DNA of 64,000 nucleotides, taken from the NCBI GenBank assembly GCA_019057795.1, contig JAHLWS010000034.1:16057-80056 (forward strand), given 5' to 3'. The DNA comes from Promethearchaeota archaeon. Its GTDB lineage: Archaea; Asgardarchaeota; Lokiarchaeia; Sigyniarchaeales; SOKP01. Every line of letters begins with the position of its first letter. The stretch's first letter is position 1. The position numbers and the translations under genes were made by a program. Below the pieces are notes generated by a model. It was given only the letters and a program-made list of their open reading frames with translations. It made no database searches and had not been told where the DNA came from. This document shows positions 26,691 through 35,446 of the stretch, in pieces.

Positions 26691-26780
26691 AAAATTATGG
26701 AAAAAAAATAAAATTAAAATTGTTTTAAATCTAACTGACAAAATTAAATAATTAGCTTATTTATAATTCTATAGAGAATC

Positions 26781-27020
26781 ATGACTTTGAAGACAATAAA
26801 GATTGATGAAGAATTATATAAAAAATTGTTAGAAAGAAAAAAAGAACGTGAAAGTATTTCTGATGTGATTGCACGCATGCTAAATATTCAAATAAAACCA
26901 CAAAATATTACTAAATTTTTTGGATTATGGAGACGATTACCTGAAGAATATTTAAAAATCATGGAGGCAGATCGAAAAGAACTACGAGAAGATGTTAATG
27001 GGAGATTTGTGGTATCATGA
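26781..27020 (+). CDS. VapB-type antitoxin
   Basis: The 79-aa protein matches the archaeal VapB/DUF217 pattern. It has TLKTIKIDEELYKKLLERKKE, then SISDVIARML, then FFGLWRRLPEEY and DRKELREDV. The N-terminal part is a ribbon-helix-helix/AbrB-like DNA-binding region and the rest wraps the toxin. The stop TGA at 27018-27020 overlaps ATG 27017, exactly as in vapBC operons. The toxin that should follow is destroyed (next entry), so this is now an orphan antitoxin. Confidence 0.75.
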   Translation: MTLKTIKIDEELYKKLLERKKERESISDVIARMLNIQIKPQNITKFFGLWRRLPEEYLKIMEADRKELREDVNGRFVVS

Positions 27021-27147
27021 TTTTTTTAGATACGAGCCAGAATTAAGAGAGATTTTTTATAAAACCTATCCTATTATTTATTTAGTCAAGAAGGAGCATC
27101 TTGAAATTATATCTATTATATATGGAAGCCGAAAACTAAACCTTTAA
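26998..27147 (+). pseudogene. Toxin remnants: VapC start fused onto a RelE/ParE C-terminus
   Basis: From ATG 27017 the frame reads MIFLDTSQN and stops at 27044; MIFLDTS is the N-terminus of a PIN-domain VapC. Overlapping it, another frame (open from ATG 26998 to TAA 27145-27147, 49 codons) ends PELREIFYKTYPIIYLVKKEHLEIISIIYGSRKL. That is the C-terminal sheet of a RelE/ParE-type toxin (usually REIIYKxYRIVY...HGxR). The locus is thus a deletion scar joining two unrelated toxins. Neither is likely functional. Confidence 0.6.
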
Positions 27148-27259
27148 ATTCTTTTAGTCTAACCCTTTAAATTAACGGAATAATAGAATTTAAATGGTTA
27201 AAATTAAATAAATGAACTGATTTTTATTTAATATTATAAATCCTACGAGAATTCCCCAG

Positions 27260-28987
27260 ATGTCGACAAAAATAGCAGAAGAAGAGTTATTAAGGAAGAA
27301 AGTATGGAAAATAATCAATATTACGCAAGCTAACCAATTATTTGTACATTCAAAGAATTTAGAAATAAAATACTTTAATGAAGATACTCAAAAAGTAAAC
27401 ACAAAATCATTACCAGAAATATTATCCATATGCGTGTTAAACGCCTTGGTTCCCAATTCAGCAATGATCCTAGTCGGTGGACACGGAGGTGGTAAAACTA
27501 GTCTCACAAAACTTTTAGGACGAATGTTTACAGGATACTCATTAAATGATATCGAATCTTCAATAATTCGAGGACATCCGCAACTTACCGAAGAAAAGTT
27601 AGTTGGAACTCTTAAACTAGGAAAATTAATACATAAAGGCGAAGAAGAAGTTGTATGGAGGCAATTTGTTACAAAGTTTTGGAAAATTATTGATGAAGTC
27701 AATCGTCTCACTCCCTACGCTCAAGATATTCTTTTATCTTTGTTAGCAGAAGGCACTATCAAATACTACGACGAAATTAAAAAGATTGATAAATTTACTT
27801 TATATGCAACAATTAATCCTCAAGATGTTGGGACATTTGAATTATCGCGCCCATTTTTAGATAGGTTTGGCATTTCAATTCCTATTTCAATGCCTTCTAG
27901 TACAGATTTAGAATTAATTTTGACTGGCAAAGATGAGAAGTACTCGGGTTATGAAGAAATAATCCAAGTTCCTAAAGTCTTGACGATTGACGAGTTAATG
28001 GAGATTTGGTACTATGTGAACAGAATCGGTTTTAACGCTGAAGTGAATAATTACATCCACGCAATAATAAGAGAATATACATTATGTGCGAGGGTAGATA
28101 AGGGAAATTCTGAAAACCTCAAACCAAGCACTGGTTTATGCTCTGGTTGTCATTTTAATGCAGGACAAAATGTATGTAATAAAATCGAATCAATATTAAG
28201 TGTAAGGGTTGCAAAGGATCTTTTGAGATATTCGAAAGCTCTAACTTGGTTGTTAGATCTTAAAAAAATTGATGTTAATATCGTCAATACTATAGCCCCT
28301 TATGTTATTTCTCATAGGGTTATTTATTCTAGAAGGGAATTAGAAAAATCGCCGTATTGGGGAAATCAATATAAATTCTCAAAAAATATTTTAAATCAAA
28401 TTCAGAAGCGTTTTATAAATCGCGAAGTTTGTTATCAAATAACTAAACGATTTAGGGATGGAAATTCGGAAAAAGAAGATTTAACCACTCTTAAGAATTA
28501 TCAGAAAAACGATTTAATCGTTAAATACGATTTGATTCCTTTTGTCAATTCAATTAAAGATAAAAAGTATTCTAAACTCGCCCAAAAAATAAATGTCGCC
28601 TCAAAAAGTGGAGATATTAACACGCTTGCGAATATTCGTAATAATCTAATTGAAGATATAGATTTCTCTAACAGAGCTTATTTAATCAATTTATCTAATC
28701 AAGAATTATATAAGCAAACAGTTACAGACTATATTTTTAAATATATGAATAATAAAGAAATTTGGGCAGATGTTGCGAGCGAATTTCCTAAATTGGATAA
28801 GCCATTACAAGAAGCCTTTAGTAGAAGACAAACGAAACAAATTAGAACTGAAGATTTATTAATCGAAATTAACGTCACAGGGACTAACGATGACTCCTTA
28901 GTCAATATTCAAATTTCAGGTGGTTCTGAAGCCTTAAAATTAAGGGAGATTTTAGACAAATTAGATTATATTCATAAGGAGGAATAA
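27260..28987 (+). CDS. MoxR-like AAA+ ATPase with a four-cysteine insert
   Basis: Walker A GGHGGGKT (73-80), Walker B IIDEVNR (D145, E146), sensor-1 ATINPQD and the arginine-finger stretch LSRPFLDRF mark a MoxR-clade AAA+ ATPase. Inserted after the small lid subdomain are Cys276, Cys294, Cys297 and Cys306 (C-x17-C-x2-C-x8-C), suggestive of a zinc or iron-sulfur site. The C-terminal 250 residues are helical. MoxR ATPases work with VWA proteins as chaperones or metal inserters, and the next gene, 18 bases downstream, encodes a VWA protein. ATG 27260. Confidence 0.85.
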   Translation: MSTKIAEEELLRKKVWKIINITQANQLFVHSKNLEIKYFNEDTQKVNTKSLPEILSICVLNALVPNSAMILVGGHGGGKTSLTKLLGRMFTGYSLNDIESSIIRGHPQLTEEKLVGTLKLGKLIHKGEEEVVWRQFVTKFWKIIDEVNRLTPYAQDILLSLLAEGTIKYYDEIKKIDKFTLYATINPQDVGTFELSRPFLDRFGISIPISMPSSTDLELILTGKDEKYSGYEEIIQVPKVLTIDELMEIWYYVNRIGFNAEVNNYIHAIIREYTLCARVDKGNSENLKPSTGLCSGCHFNAGQNVCNKIESILSVRVAKDLLRYSKALTWLLDLKKIDVNIVNTIAPYVISHRVIYSRRELEKSPYWGNQYKFSKNILNQIQKRFINREVCYQITKRFRDGNSEKEDLTTLKNYQKNDLIVKYDLIPFVNSIKDKKYSKLAQKINVASKSGDINTLANIRNNLIEDIDFSNRAYLINLSNQELYKQTVTDYIFKYMNNKEIWADVASEFPKLDKPLQEAFSRRQTKQIRTEDLLIEINVTGTNDDSLVNIQISGGSEALKLREILDKLDYIHKEE

Positions 28988-29005
28988 GATATAGAAATTT
29001 TTGAG

Positions 29006-30736
29006 ATGTCGAAATCTAGAAAAAAGAGAATAAGAAGCGCGCCAAAAAAAGATTTGGATCAAAAAGAACAACATATCATTGAATTAGCGAAAAAAGCTTG
29101 GGCTAAAACGCAAAGTGAGCTTTTTTTTCCTCCTTTAGATACGCCTAATTTTATATTCGATTACTCAAATTTAGAAGGCTTCTACATAGATCCTCAAGAC
29201 AAGTGGCAGATTACTATGAATTTAGCAAATACGCCTATTTTCATAGAAGATATAGACTATATCAATTACTTTCGTGCTATAACCCTTCATGAAGTCTCCC
29301 ATTATCAAATTATTCCGTATGACGGTTTAATAAACGCTAAATTACTTAAAGCAGCTATAAAATATGTTAATGAGAATTTTGCTCCGATAGTAGTTAATGT
29401 GTTCGCGGATTTTATTATTGATGCTAAGCTTCACAATAAAAATCCCGATTTGATCTCCTGGGAGTTGAAAAAGACTTATCAGCACATTTTAGACAAAAAT
29501 CAAAATAACATGAGCGACTTCTCAAAATTCCTATTTCGGTCTTATGAACTGCTCTTAAATATAAAGATTGCTGATAATGGTTCGTTCTCCAATGTGGAAA
29601 ATGTAGCTAAAAGAGTAGTGAATGTCGTGAAAAAGAATTTTGAAGATGAGACATTATGGGAAGAAAAAGTAGCTAAAACCGCTTATCATTTAAGGACGTT
29701 GGTCAATAATACATTTACTATGGTTGGAACTGGTGTACGACACGGTAAAGAAAAAACAGAGAGGAAATCTCCGGGAAGAGGTGGGTCAAAAATCGAGTTT
29801 CCTGAAGACATCTTAGAAGTAATGGATAATCCTTTAGAAAATAAAAATTTAGATAAATTAAAAAAAGATAATAACGATGAATTAAGGCAAAAAGCAGAAG
29901 ATTTTGCTAAAAATACTCCATATTCCGAATTTGGAGCTCCTGCCGGCCAAGCAGGGATATTAATTGACGGAAATCCTTTAGCTACTTGGTATAGAGGTTT
30001 GGCTAAAGACTTAATTGAAATTAAAATATACGAAGAAAAACCAGGAGGGCAAATACCCGTTTATCCTGAAGTTTGGCGCTTAGGAGAGCCAATAGATGAG
30101 TTAGATATTGTCCAAACGCTTCTAAATAGCCCAGTTATTATTCCAAATATTACAACACGAAAATGGGCGAAAAAAATAGGACAAGGGCATTTAATGGAAA
30201 AAGAAATTCCAGATTTACTAATTGTAATCGACTCTTCTGGATCTATGAAATGGAATTACCTAGCAAAATCTCCCAGAGGGATTTATCACACCGCTCTGTT
30301 AGCTTCTTTTGCAGCGCTTCATTTTGCTGCTAAAAAAGGTGTCAAGTTTAGTATAATTAATTTTTCTAACAGAGCAGATATATGTGATTGGACAAGCAAT
30401 TACCAAAAAGCAGAAAAAGTTTTGCTTAGGTATCAAGGGGGAGGAACACAATTACCCGTTAAAGCAATAATTAAACAGAGCGAAAAATCAGAAAGAGAAA
30501 CTTTAATTTTTATTATTACTGATTTTGGAATTTATAATTGGGGTAGTGCTAAAAAAACCCTTTTAGATTTATCCAATAAAGGACATAAAGTTGTAGGTTT
30601 TTTTATTGGCGCCTCAAAAATACCACAAGAACGATTTAAAGATTTACTTAGCAAGATAACATTTTATGCGATTAAAAACAGTAAAGACTTAATCAATTTG
30701 GTCATAGAAGAAGTAAAGAAGTATTATTTGTCGTGA
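29006..30736 (+). CDS. VWA-domain protein with HExxH metalloprotease-like motif
   Basis: Residues about 90-110 contain LHEVSHYQ (His95, Glu96, His99), the zinc-metallopeptidase HExxH signature. VFADFIIDAKLH downstream (about residue 132) could supply a third ligand. The C-terminal third is a von Willebrand A domain with an intact MIDAS start DSSGS (409-413) and ITDFG. The middle contains a glycine/charged linker. It is preceded after 18 bases by the MoxR ATPase, so the two form an operon. MoxR-VWA pairs typically remodel or metallate a target; here the same polypeptide may also cleave. The protein is soluble, 576 aa, ATG 29006. Confidence 0.82.
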   Translation: MSKSRKKRIRSAPKKDLDQKEQHIIELAKKAWAKTQSELFFPPLDTPNFIFDYSNLEGFYIDPQDKWQITMNLANTPIFIEDIDYINYFRAITLHEVSHYQIIPYDGLINAKLLKAAIKYVNENFAPIVVNVFADFIIDAKLHNKNPDLISWELKKTYQHILDKNQNNMSDFSKFLFRSYELLLNIKIADNGSFSNVENVAKRVVNVVKKNFEDETLWEEKVAKTAYHLRTLVNNTFTMVGTGVRHGKEKTERKSPGRGGSKIEFPEDILEVMDNPLENKNLDKLKKDNNDELRQKAEDFAKNTPYSEFGAPAGQAGILIDGNPLATWYRGLAKDLIEIKIYEEKPGGQIPVYPEVWRLGEPIDELDIVQTLLNSPVIIPNITTRKWAKKIGQGHLMEKEIPDLLIVIDSSGSMKWNYLAKSPRGIYHTALLASFAALHFAAKKGVKFSIINFSNRADICDWTSNYQKAEKVLLRYQGGGTQLPVKAIIKQSEKSERETLIFIITDFGIYNWGSAKKTLLDLSNKGHKVVGFFIGASKIPQERFKDLLSKITFYAIKNSKDLINLVIEEVKKYYLS

Positions 30737-30773
30737 TAATTTGTCGTAAGATCTGGTTTAAAAATATTTGTTT

Positions 30774-31037
30774 TCAACGCTGTTTATTCATTTCCCGTAA
30801 ATACTGTTTCATAAAGTACCTTTGGCTCTCACAATACATTAATCTTTGATTATCATTCAAATGGGTGCATCTTTTTAAGACTGTTTGAATCTCTTCAAGT
30901 AATTTAAAATTAGCTCTCTTGGCTCTTTCGGGTAGTTGATTTAACTTAACTACAATTTCTATTTCGCTTATCTCTTCCTGAAACAAATCTTTAAGATTGA
31001 GAACTGGTTCCGAATCACTTAACCTTGAAATTATCAT
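30774..31037 (-). CDS. Hypothetical helical protein, 87 aa
   Basis: ATG 31037. The protein is charged and helical (LNQLPERAKRANFKLLEEIQTVLKRC, then a C-terminal basic helix) with two cysteines and no transmembrane segment. It ends 38 bases from the convergent VWA gene. No family is recognised. Coding status rests on an uninterrupted frame with natural-looking amphipathic helices. Confidence 0.45.
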   Translation of the reverse strand: MIISRLSDSEPVLNLKDLFQEEISEIEIVVKLNQLPERAKRANFKLLEEIQTVLKRCTHLNDNQRLMYCESQRYFMKQYLREMNKQR

Positions 31038-31252
31038 AATTTTATCCCTAAGGAACTATGAATATGGTTTATTCTACTTCAACAGATATTCAGATAATAG
31101 CTGTGAAATATCCACATATATATAAAAAACAGAATTCTTCTTCTTTTGAAAGTGAGTGATATGCACGTGTTACCTTTATAAACTTAATAAGCCGACTAAT
31201 TAGATCTTATCTAAATTTGAGCAAAAAAAGAGATTTTAACAATAATGTCAAA

Positions 31253-31692
31253 CTATAATAAAGCTAAGCTTAAAAACATAAAAAACATTCCTGCTATAAT
31301 TCCGAAAATGGATAGATGTTCGTTTCCAAAGATGCGAGAAGCGGGTAATAATTCATCTAACGAAATATAGACCATAAATCCACCAACAATTGCTAACATC
31401 GCTCCTAATAAAAAATCATTGATAAACGGAAAAAGAATTAAGCCAAAAACGAGAGCTCCTATTGGTTCACTTATTCCAGAAAAAAACGACCAAAAGAAAG
31501 CCTTTTTTCTACTATTCCTTGTTGTAATAATTCTACAAATGAAACAAATATCATTACTCCCGCTGAAAAACCCATAATAAGTGAAATAAATTTTGAGCTA
31601 GGTTTTTTAACTAAAATCGCAATAAAACTGCCGATCGTTGTTGAAAGTCCTGCAATTAAAGTCAATCCAAGAGCAAGCACAAAAGTTTCCAT
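31253..31692 (-). pseudogene. Broken ZIP-family metal transporter
   Basis: From ATG 31692 the first 60 codons encode a ZIP N-terminus (transmembrane helix, KKPSSKFISLIMGFSAGVM, SFVELLQQG). The frame then closes. In another frame, from about 31505 to TAG 31253-31255, comes the ZIP C-terminus: SRKKAFFWSFFSGISEPIGA, GGFMVYISLDELLPASR and a last hydrophobic helix. The central helices with the metal-binding HNxPEG motifs (roughly 130 residues) are missing. The copy therefore carries an internal deletion plus a frameshift and cannot transport metal. The neighbouring HTH gene may have regulated it. Confidence 0.8.
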
Positions 31693-31704
31693 TTTTAATC
31701 AATT

Positions 31705-32349
31705 TTAAAAGTTCTTTTTAATCCAATCTTCAAATTTATTTTTTCTGAGTTGTTCTGCCCAGAGTACCTTGATATTGGGCTCGTCAGGAAGCAAGTTTTG
31801 ATTTTTTAAAAGTTCATAAAGTTTCTCGAGTGCTTTTTCGATTAAAATGCCGTATAGATTAGTTTTTTCTTCGTAATCACTTAGTTTCTTTTTGACTTCT
31901 TCCTTGGTATCGTTAATAACTTTTACCCAACTCTCCGCAAATTTTAAAACGTATTCTTCTATATCGTTTAAGCTTTCCATGGTAAATATTGGAAAAGTTA
32001 CTATATACTTGTCTTCCTGTAATTTAACTAAATTGTACCATTCTAAATTTAATAAGTGATTTTTGATTGTTTCTTTAGTCCATTGATAATTTAATTTACA
32101 TTCGTACTCTTCTTTCGATATTAACAGAGGTTTAGGTGAAAAATTAAGATTTTCGTACAATTCCTCGAAAGTTTTTGGGCTTTTAGCAAGTATAATTAGA
32201 ATTTCTCGTCTTACCTTATTATCCAAAACCCATGGAACTTCTGATTCGTCCCAAGGTTGCGTTGTCCCAAAATCAAACCAAGGTTTAATCTCGTCGACGT
32301 TAATTTTCCCTCTAAAACGGTAATTCTGGTACTTCGTGTTCTCTTTCAT
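31705..32349 (-). CDS. ArsR-like winged-helix transcriptional regulator
   Basis: Residues 40-125 fit a winged helix: VRREILIILAKSPKTFEELYENL followed by TKETIKNHLLNLEWYNLVKLQEDKYIVTFP, i.e. recognition helix and wing. The C-terminal 90 residues are a long charged helix, probably for dimerisation. It lies 12 bases upstream of the broken ZIP gene on the same strand, suggesting a former metal-responsive operon. No cysteine metal site is obvious. ATG 32349. Confidence 0.65.
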   Translation of the reverse strand: MKENTKYQNYRFRGKINVDEIKPWFDFGTTQPWDESEVPWVLDNKVRREILIILAKSPKTFEELYENLNFSPKPLLISKEEYECKLNYQWTKETIKNHLLNLEWYNLVKLQEDKYIVTFPIFTMESLNDIEEYVLKFAESWVKVINDTKEEVKKKLSDYEEKTNLYGILIEKALEKLYELLKNQNLLPDEPNIKVLWAEQLRKNKFEDWIKKNF

Positions 32350-32403
32350 TCTTTCCTCCTTCCTTCTGACATTAATATTTATCCATCTAAAATTAAATCT
32401 TCC

Positions 32404-32922
32404 CTATAATACTTCAAGTATTTCTGGGAGCAAGAGCCATCCTTTTTTTTCGTGGATAACATTTCCTTGTTCGTCAATAACAAATTGTCCTGGACCTTGT
32501 TTCTCCCAACCTTCAAACTCACCGTGTTCAAGTCCTAACTTCGCTGCTTCTTTCAATTTACTTCTAACTTTTGTTACCGCTCCAGCGGTCATTAATCCTA
32601 ATCCGTATTCTGCGTATAATTCGTCTTTTGTTGAAGGTATTACAGGAAAGTCAATTTTATATTTTTCAATAAACTCTTTAGCGACTTTTTCACCAGATTG
32701 AGTTACATAAAGCAATTTTGCTCCTTTACTTTTAATTTCAGCGACTTTTTCCATTAATATATTCAAATCCAATTGACAAATTGGACATCCAAAGTATCTT
32801 GAGAAAATCAAGATAATCTTTTGTTTTCCTATTAATTCTCCTAATTCAATTGTTCCAGCATTGTAGGAATCTATTTTGAACAGAGGAGCTTTATCTCCTT
32901 CCTTTATTTTGTTTTTACCCAT
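32404..32922 (-). CDS. Peroxiredoxin-like (AhpC/TSA-family) protein
   Basis: The 172-aa thioredoxin-fold protein has FSRYFGCPICQ with Cys46 and Cys49 (a CxxC in place of the usual single peroxidatic TxxC) after the KAPLFKIDS start. It also has the later segments VTQSGEKVAKEF and a final FVIDEQGNVIH strand. This is the AhpC-TSA_2/PRXL2 type, which reduces peroxides or acts as a thiol oxidoreductase in the cytoplasm. It sits upstream of the ZIP/regulator genes and after the suf genes on the same strand. ATG 32922. Confidence 0.75.
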   Translation of the reverse strand: MGKNKIKEGDKAPLFKIDSYNAGTIELGELIGKQKIILIFSRYFGCPICQLDLNILMEKVAEIKSKGAKLLYVTQSGEKVAKEFIEKYKIDFPVIPSTKDELYAEYGLGLMTAGAVTKVRSKLKEAAKLGLEHGEFEGWEKQGPGQFVIDEQGNVIHEKKGWLLLPEILEVL

Positions 32923-32989
32923 TTTTCATTTTCACTTTTTTTTATTTTTTTTAATTTATTAGGTTAGTATTACCTTACATTTGATTTAT

Positions 32990-33961
32990 TTATAATTTTA
33001 CTTCCTCTTGAAGCATTGCTTCTATAAGAACATCTGTAGCTTCTTCCTCGGATAAACCCTTAGCCATAAGCTCATCTAACCATTTTTGTGGAAACCTTCC
33101 TAAAGAAGCTTCGTGCGAAACGCTTGAAGTTGGGTCAGTAGCTCTAATGAAAGGCCGGGCTCTACATATTGAACCATGTCCGAGAACAATCTCACTACAT
33201 TCAACGTGACCGTTACAATAAGGCGCATTTCCTTCTGTAATTCCGTACATTAAAACTTCCCCTCCATCCTTTGCGGCAGCTTTCATTTTAATAACGCTTC
33301 TAGCATTTTCGCCTTCAAGAAAAACTGAATCTCGAATTCTTATAGAGTCTTTAATATTTTTTCCAAAAGCTTTAATATTTGATCTAATAACGCTATTCTT
33401 CATTGCGTAAATGTCAATTAATATTTTAACCCTACCAGGAGTTCCTTTAGTAAGGTTAAAATTATTTTCGAAGACGCTATTTTCTCCAACATATATATAG
33501 GTTACTGGAGCAACTAAAGCCCCACTCTTTTCACCATGGTAATGAGTTTCACTATATGTAAAGTTACAATTTTTACCTATGTAATAATGACCAAACATTT
33601 TATGAATTAACCCGTTTGCGTTTGGAAAACTACAGTGAGCTTGGATCTTTACATCTGTATTATCTTCGGCTATAATTCTTGGAAAAATTTCTTGAACTCC
33701 GGTCTCCTTATTTATTCCAAAACATAAGTGAATAGGTTCTTCAAGCTTCGTTCCTTCTTTTATAACTATATCAGCAACTATTCCATTTGTAATTTCGCGC
33801 CCCTTTATTATTATACCCTCAACTTGTTCGATCCCTGATATTTTGTTAAAATCTAATAAGAGTTTGGCGCCTTTGCCGTGACCAGGTAAAAAGTCTCGAA
33901 TATCTATGTTATAATCTTCAAGACTTTGTAATATATCTTCAGGATAATCGCTGTTTTTCAT
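32990..33961 (-). CDS. sufB: SufB/SufD-like Fe-S assembly scaffold
   Basis: The 323-aa protein is the right-handed beta-helix SufBD type: a middle run of short strands, then FLEGENARSVIKMKAAAKDGGEVLMYG, HVECSEIVLGHGSICRARPFI and HEASLGRFP near the C-terminus. It shares a 4-base ATGA overlap with the upstream sufC gene, so the two are translated together. In archaea a single SufB-type protein with SufC forms the minimal SUF system that builds Fe-S clusters. It is shorter than E. coli SufB (495 aa), as is usual in archaea. Confidence 0.85.
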   Translation of the reverse strand: MKNSDYPEDILQSLEDYNIDIRDFLPGHGKGAKLLLDFNKISGIEQVEGIIIKGREITNGIVADIVIKEGTKLEEPIHLCFGINKETGVQEIFPRIIAEDNTDVKIQAHCSFPNANGLIHKMFGHYYIGKNCNFTYSETHYHGEKSGALVAPVTYIYVGENSVFENNFNLTKGTPGRVKILIDIYAMKNSVIRSNIKAFGKNIKDSIRIRDSVFLEGENARSVIKMKAAAKDGGEVLMYGITEGNAPYCNGHVECSEIVLGHGSICRARPFIRATDPTSSVSHEASLGRFPQKWLDELMAKGLSEEEATDVLIEAMLQEEVKL

Positions 33962-34755
33962 GACAAACCCTCTTCTTTAAATATTCTATCAATATAATCG
34001 TCATCAAAGCATACTGCTCCATTTTTGAACAAAGTTCTTTTGCAAAACTCTTTAAGTCCTGCTTTAGCACAATATCTAAGCATTACCTTCGGAAACACAT
34101 CAGTAATAATATGGTCGCCACGCCATAACAATGTTCCATAATCTGCTACCATTCCAATGACCTCTCTATGGGTGATTAGTAAAATTGTCATATCTAAATC
34201 TTTAATTTTATTAAAGATATTCCAGAAATCTTCTGTAATTATCACATCTAAACCAGAATCTGGCTCATCCAGAATAACTAAGCGAGGCTGCATTGCTATT
34301 GCTGTTGCTAATTCAATTCTCTTACGTTCTCCTCCACTTAAAGAATCATCAATAAAACGATCTAAGTATCTTTCTGGTTCTAAATTAACTGTTTGAAGGA
34401 CTTCCTTTACTTTCTCTTTAATTTTTGACTTTTCTTTCATGCCCAATGAGATATATTTTGCGATGGATAACCCTTCGATTCGTGCTGGCTCCTGCCATGC
34501 CAATGTAATCCCCAATTTAGCACGTTCTGTAATTGTTTTGCCCGTAATATCTTGCCCGTCAAAAAGAATCTTTCCACTGGTTAGTTTATAATTCGTTAAG
34601 CCCATAATGGCATATGCTAAAGTCGATTTCCCAGAACCGTTTGGTCCTATGATAGAGTGAATAGATCCTTCCTTTACTCCAAAGGTAACGTTATTAACTA
34701 TTATTCTTTTATTATCAAACGTAGGGATAGTAATATTCTTTAATTCTAGAAGCAT
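33958..34755 (-). CDS. sufC: SufC ATPase of the SUF iron-sulfur cluster system
   Basis: The ABC ATPase has Walker A GPNGSGKS (37-44), Q-loop, signature LSGGERKR, Walker B LVILDEPDSGLD and switch His in LLITHRE. The open frame extends upstream to 34854, but ATG 34755 (MLLELKNITIP) is the start, because the truncated paralogue at 35.8 kb begins at the same residue. SufC drives cluster assembly on SufB. It is followed by sufB with a 4-base overlap. A second, broken copy of this gene lies 690 bases upstream. Confidence 0.9.
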   Translation of the reverse strand: MLLELKNITIPTFDNKRIIVNNVTFGVKEGSIHSIIGPNGSGKSTLAYAIMGLTNYKLTSGKILFDGQDITGKTITERAKLGITLAWQEPARIEGLSIAKYISLGMKEKSKIKEKVKEVLQTVNLEPERYLDRFIDDSLSGGERKRIELATAIAMQPRLVILDEPDSGLDVIITEDFWNIFNKIKDLDMTILLITHREVIGMVADYGTLLWRGDHIITDVFPKVMLRYCAKAGLKEFCKRTLFKNGAVCFDDDYIDRIFKEEGLS

Positions 34756-34866
34756 CTTTGTGAATGTTTGAAAATTATTACATATAATAATACTATAATT
34801 ATTAATAGATTTGTTATAGAAAATTGATTCACTAAGTATTATAGTTATTATCAATTTAAAAATAAA

Positions 34867-35019
34867 ATGATAAAAAGAAGTGTAAGCATTGGCAAAAAAG
34901 GTATAGGATTGGTCGGACCAATCGTAGCCAATGCATTAATTGATCAAATATTAGACATTAAAAAGATTGCCTTTTCCTCAAAGATTAAACTTTTCACGGC
35001 ATATCAGTGGAATTGTTAA
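34867..35019 (+). pseudogene. Fragment of a PAC2-family gene
   Basis: The plus-strand frame encodes GIGLVGPIVANALIDQILDIKKIAF, which matches GIGLIGPIVSNALIKQIPDIVEIGF of the intact PAC2 gene at 36.07 kb. The first 30 or so residues of PAC2 are lost, and after about 34975 the similarity ends in unrelated sequence, so it is a remnant of a duplicated copy. It lies divergent to sufC exactly as the intact PAC2 lies divergent to the broken sufC copy. Confidence 0.8.
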
Positions 35020-35406
35020 GGCAGAACCATCGTTAAATTTAAAATGTTTGCCGACAGCAAATTTCTCAAGTTTTTTTTCCCATATAAAATTTTTAGCGCT
35101 CTCTGTAATTGTGATGGCTTTTGTCAGCGGATCGCTGTCTTCGCAGACAATTTTATATAAATCAACCAAGGAACCTGAATTTAAACCAACTTTATCTAAC
35201 TCTGCTTCGAGATCCGAGGCGTAAGAAAGAAAATTCACCGCCAGCAAATAACCGCCTGACGTATGGAACACCCTGCCATCATCGCTTTCCACATCTTCGC
35301 TAAAAACTAAATAGTTGGTTCCGCTAACATCTCTTCCGCCCAACAAAAAGGACATCAAATCGTGATACTCGTTATTGGACTGCACGAAGTAAAGCCAATC
35401 TACCAT
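34978..35406 (-). CDS. Foreign-looking hypothetical protein at a duplication junction, 142 aa
   Basis: The gene starts at ATG 35406 behind a strong GTGGAGGA ribosome binding site. It is visibly richer in G+C than its surroundings (runs such as CCGCCTGACG, with GCC/CTG codons). The protein is soluble and mixed alpha/beta. I do not recognise a family. It occupies the junction between two truncated genes (PAC2 fragment on its left, broken sufC on its right), so it probably arrived with, or caused, that rearrangement. A good ribosome site and intact frame suggest it is expressed. Confidence 0.55.
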   Translation of the reverse strand: MVDWLYFVQSNNEYHDLMSFLLGGRDVSGTNYLVFSEDVESDDGRVFHTSGGYLLAVNFLSYASDLEAELDKVGLNSGSLVDLYKIVCEDSDPLTKAITITESAKNFIWEKKLEKFAVGKHFKFNDGSALTIPLICREKFNL

Positions 35407-35446
35407 AAATTTTATTCCTCCACTATAATAATAAAAAAATAAGTAT

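Noticed and set aside
34756..34854. Upstream extension of the sufC frame
   Set aside because: The truncated paralogue and the family begin at the internal ATG (34755), and the extension overlaps the divergent promoter.
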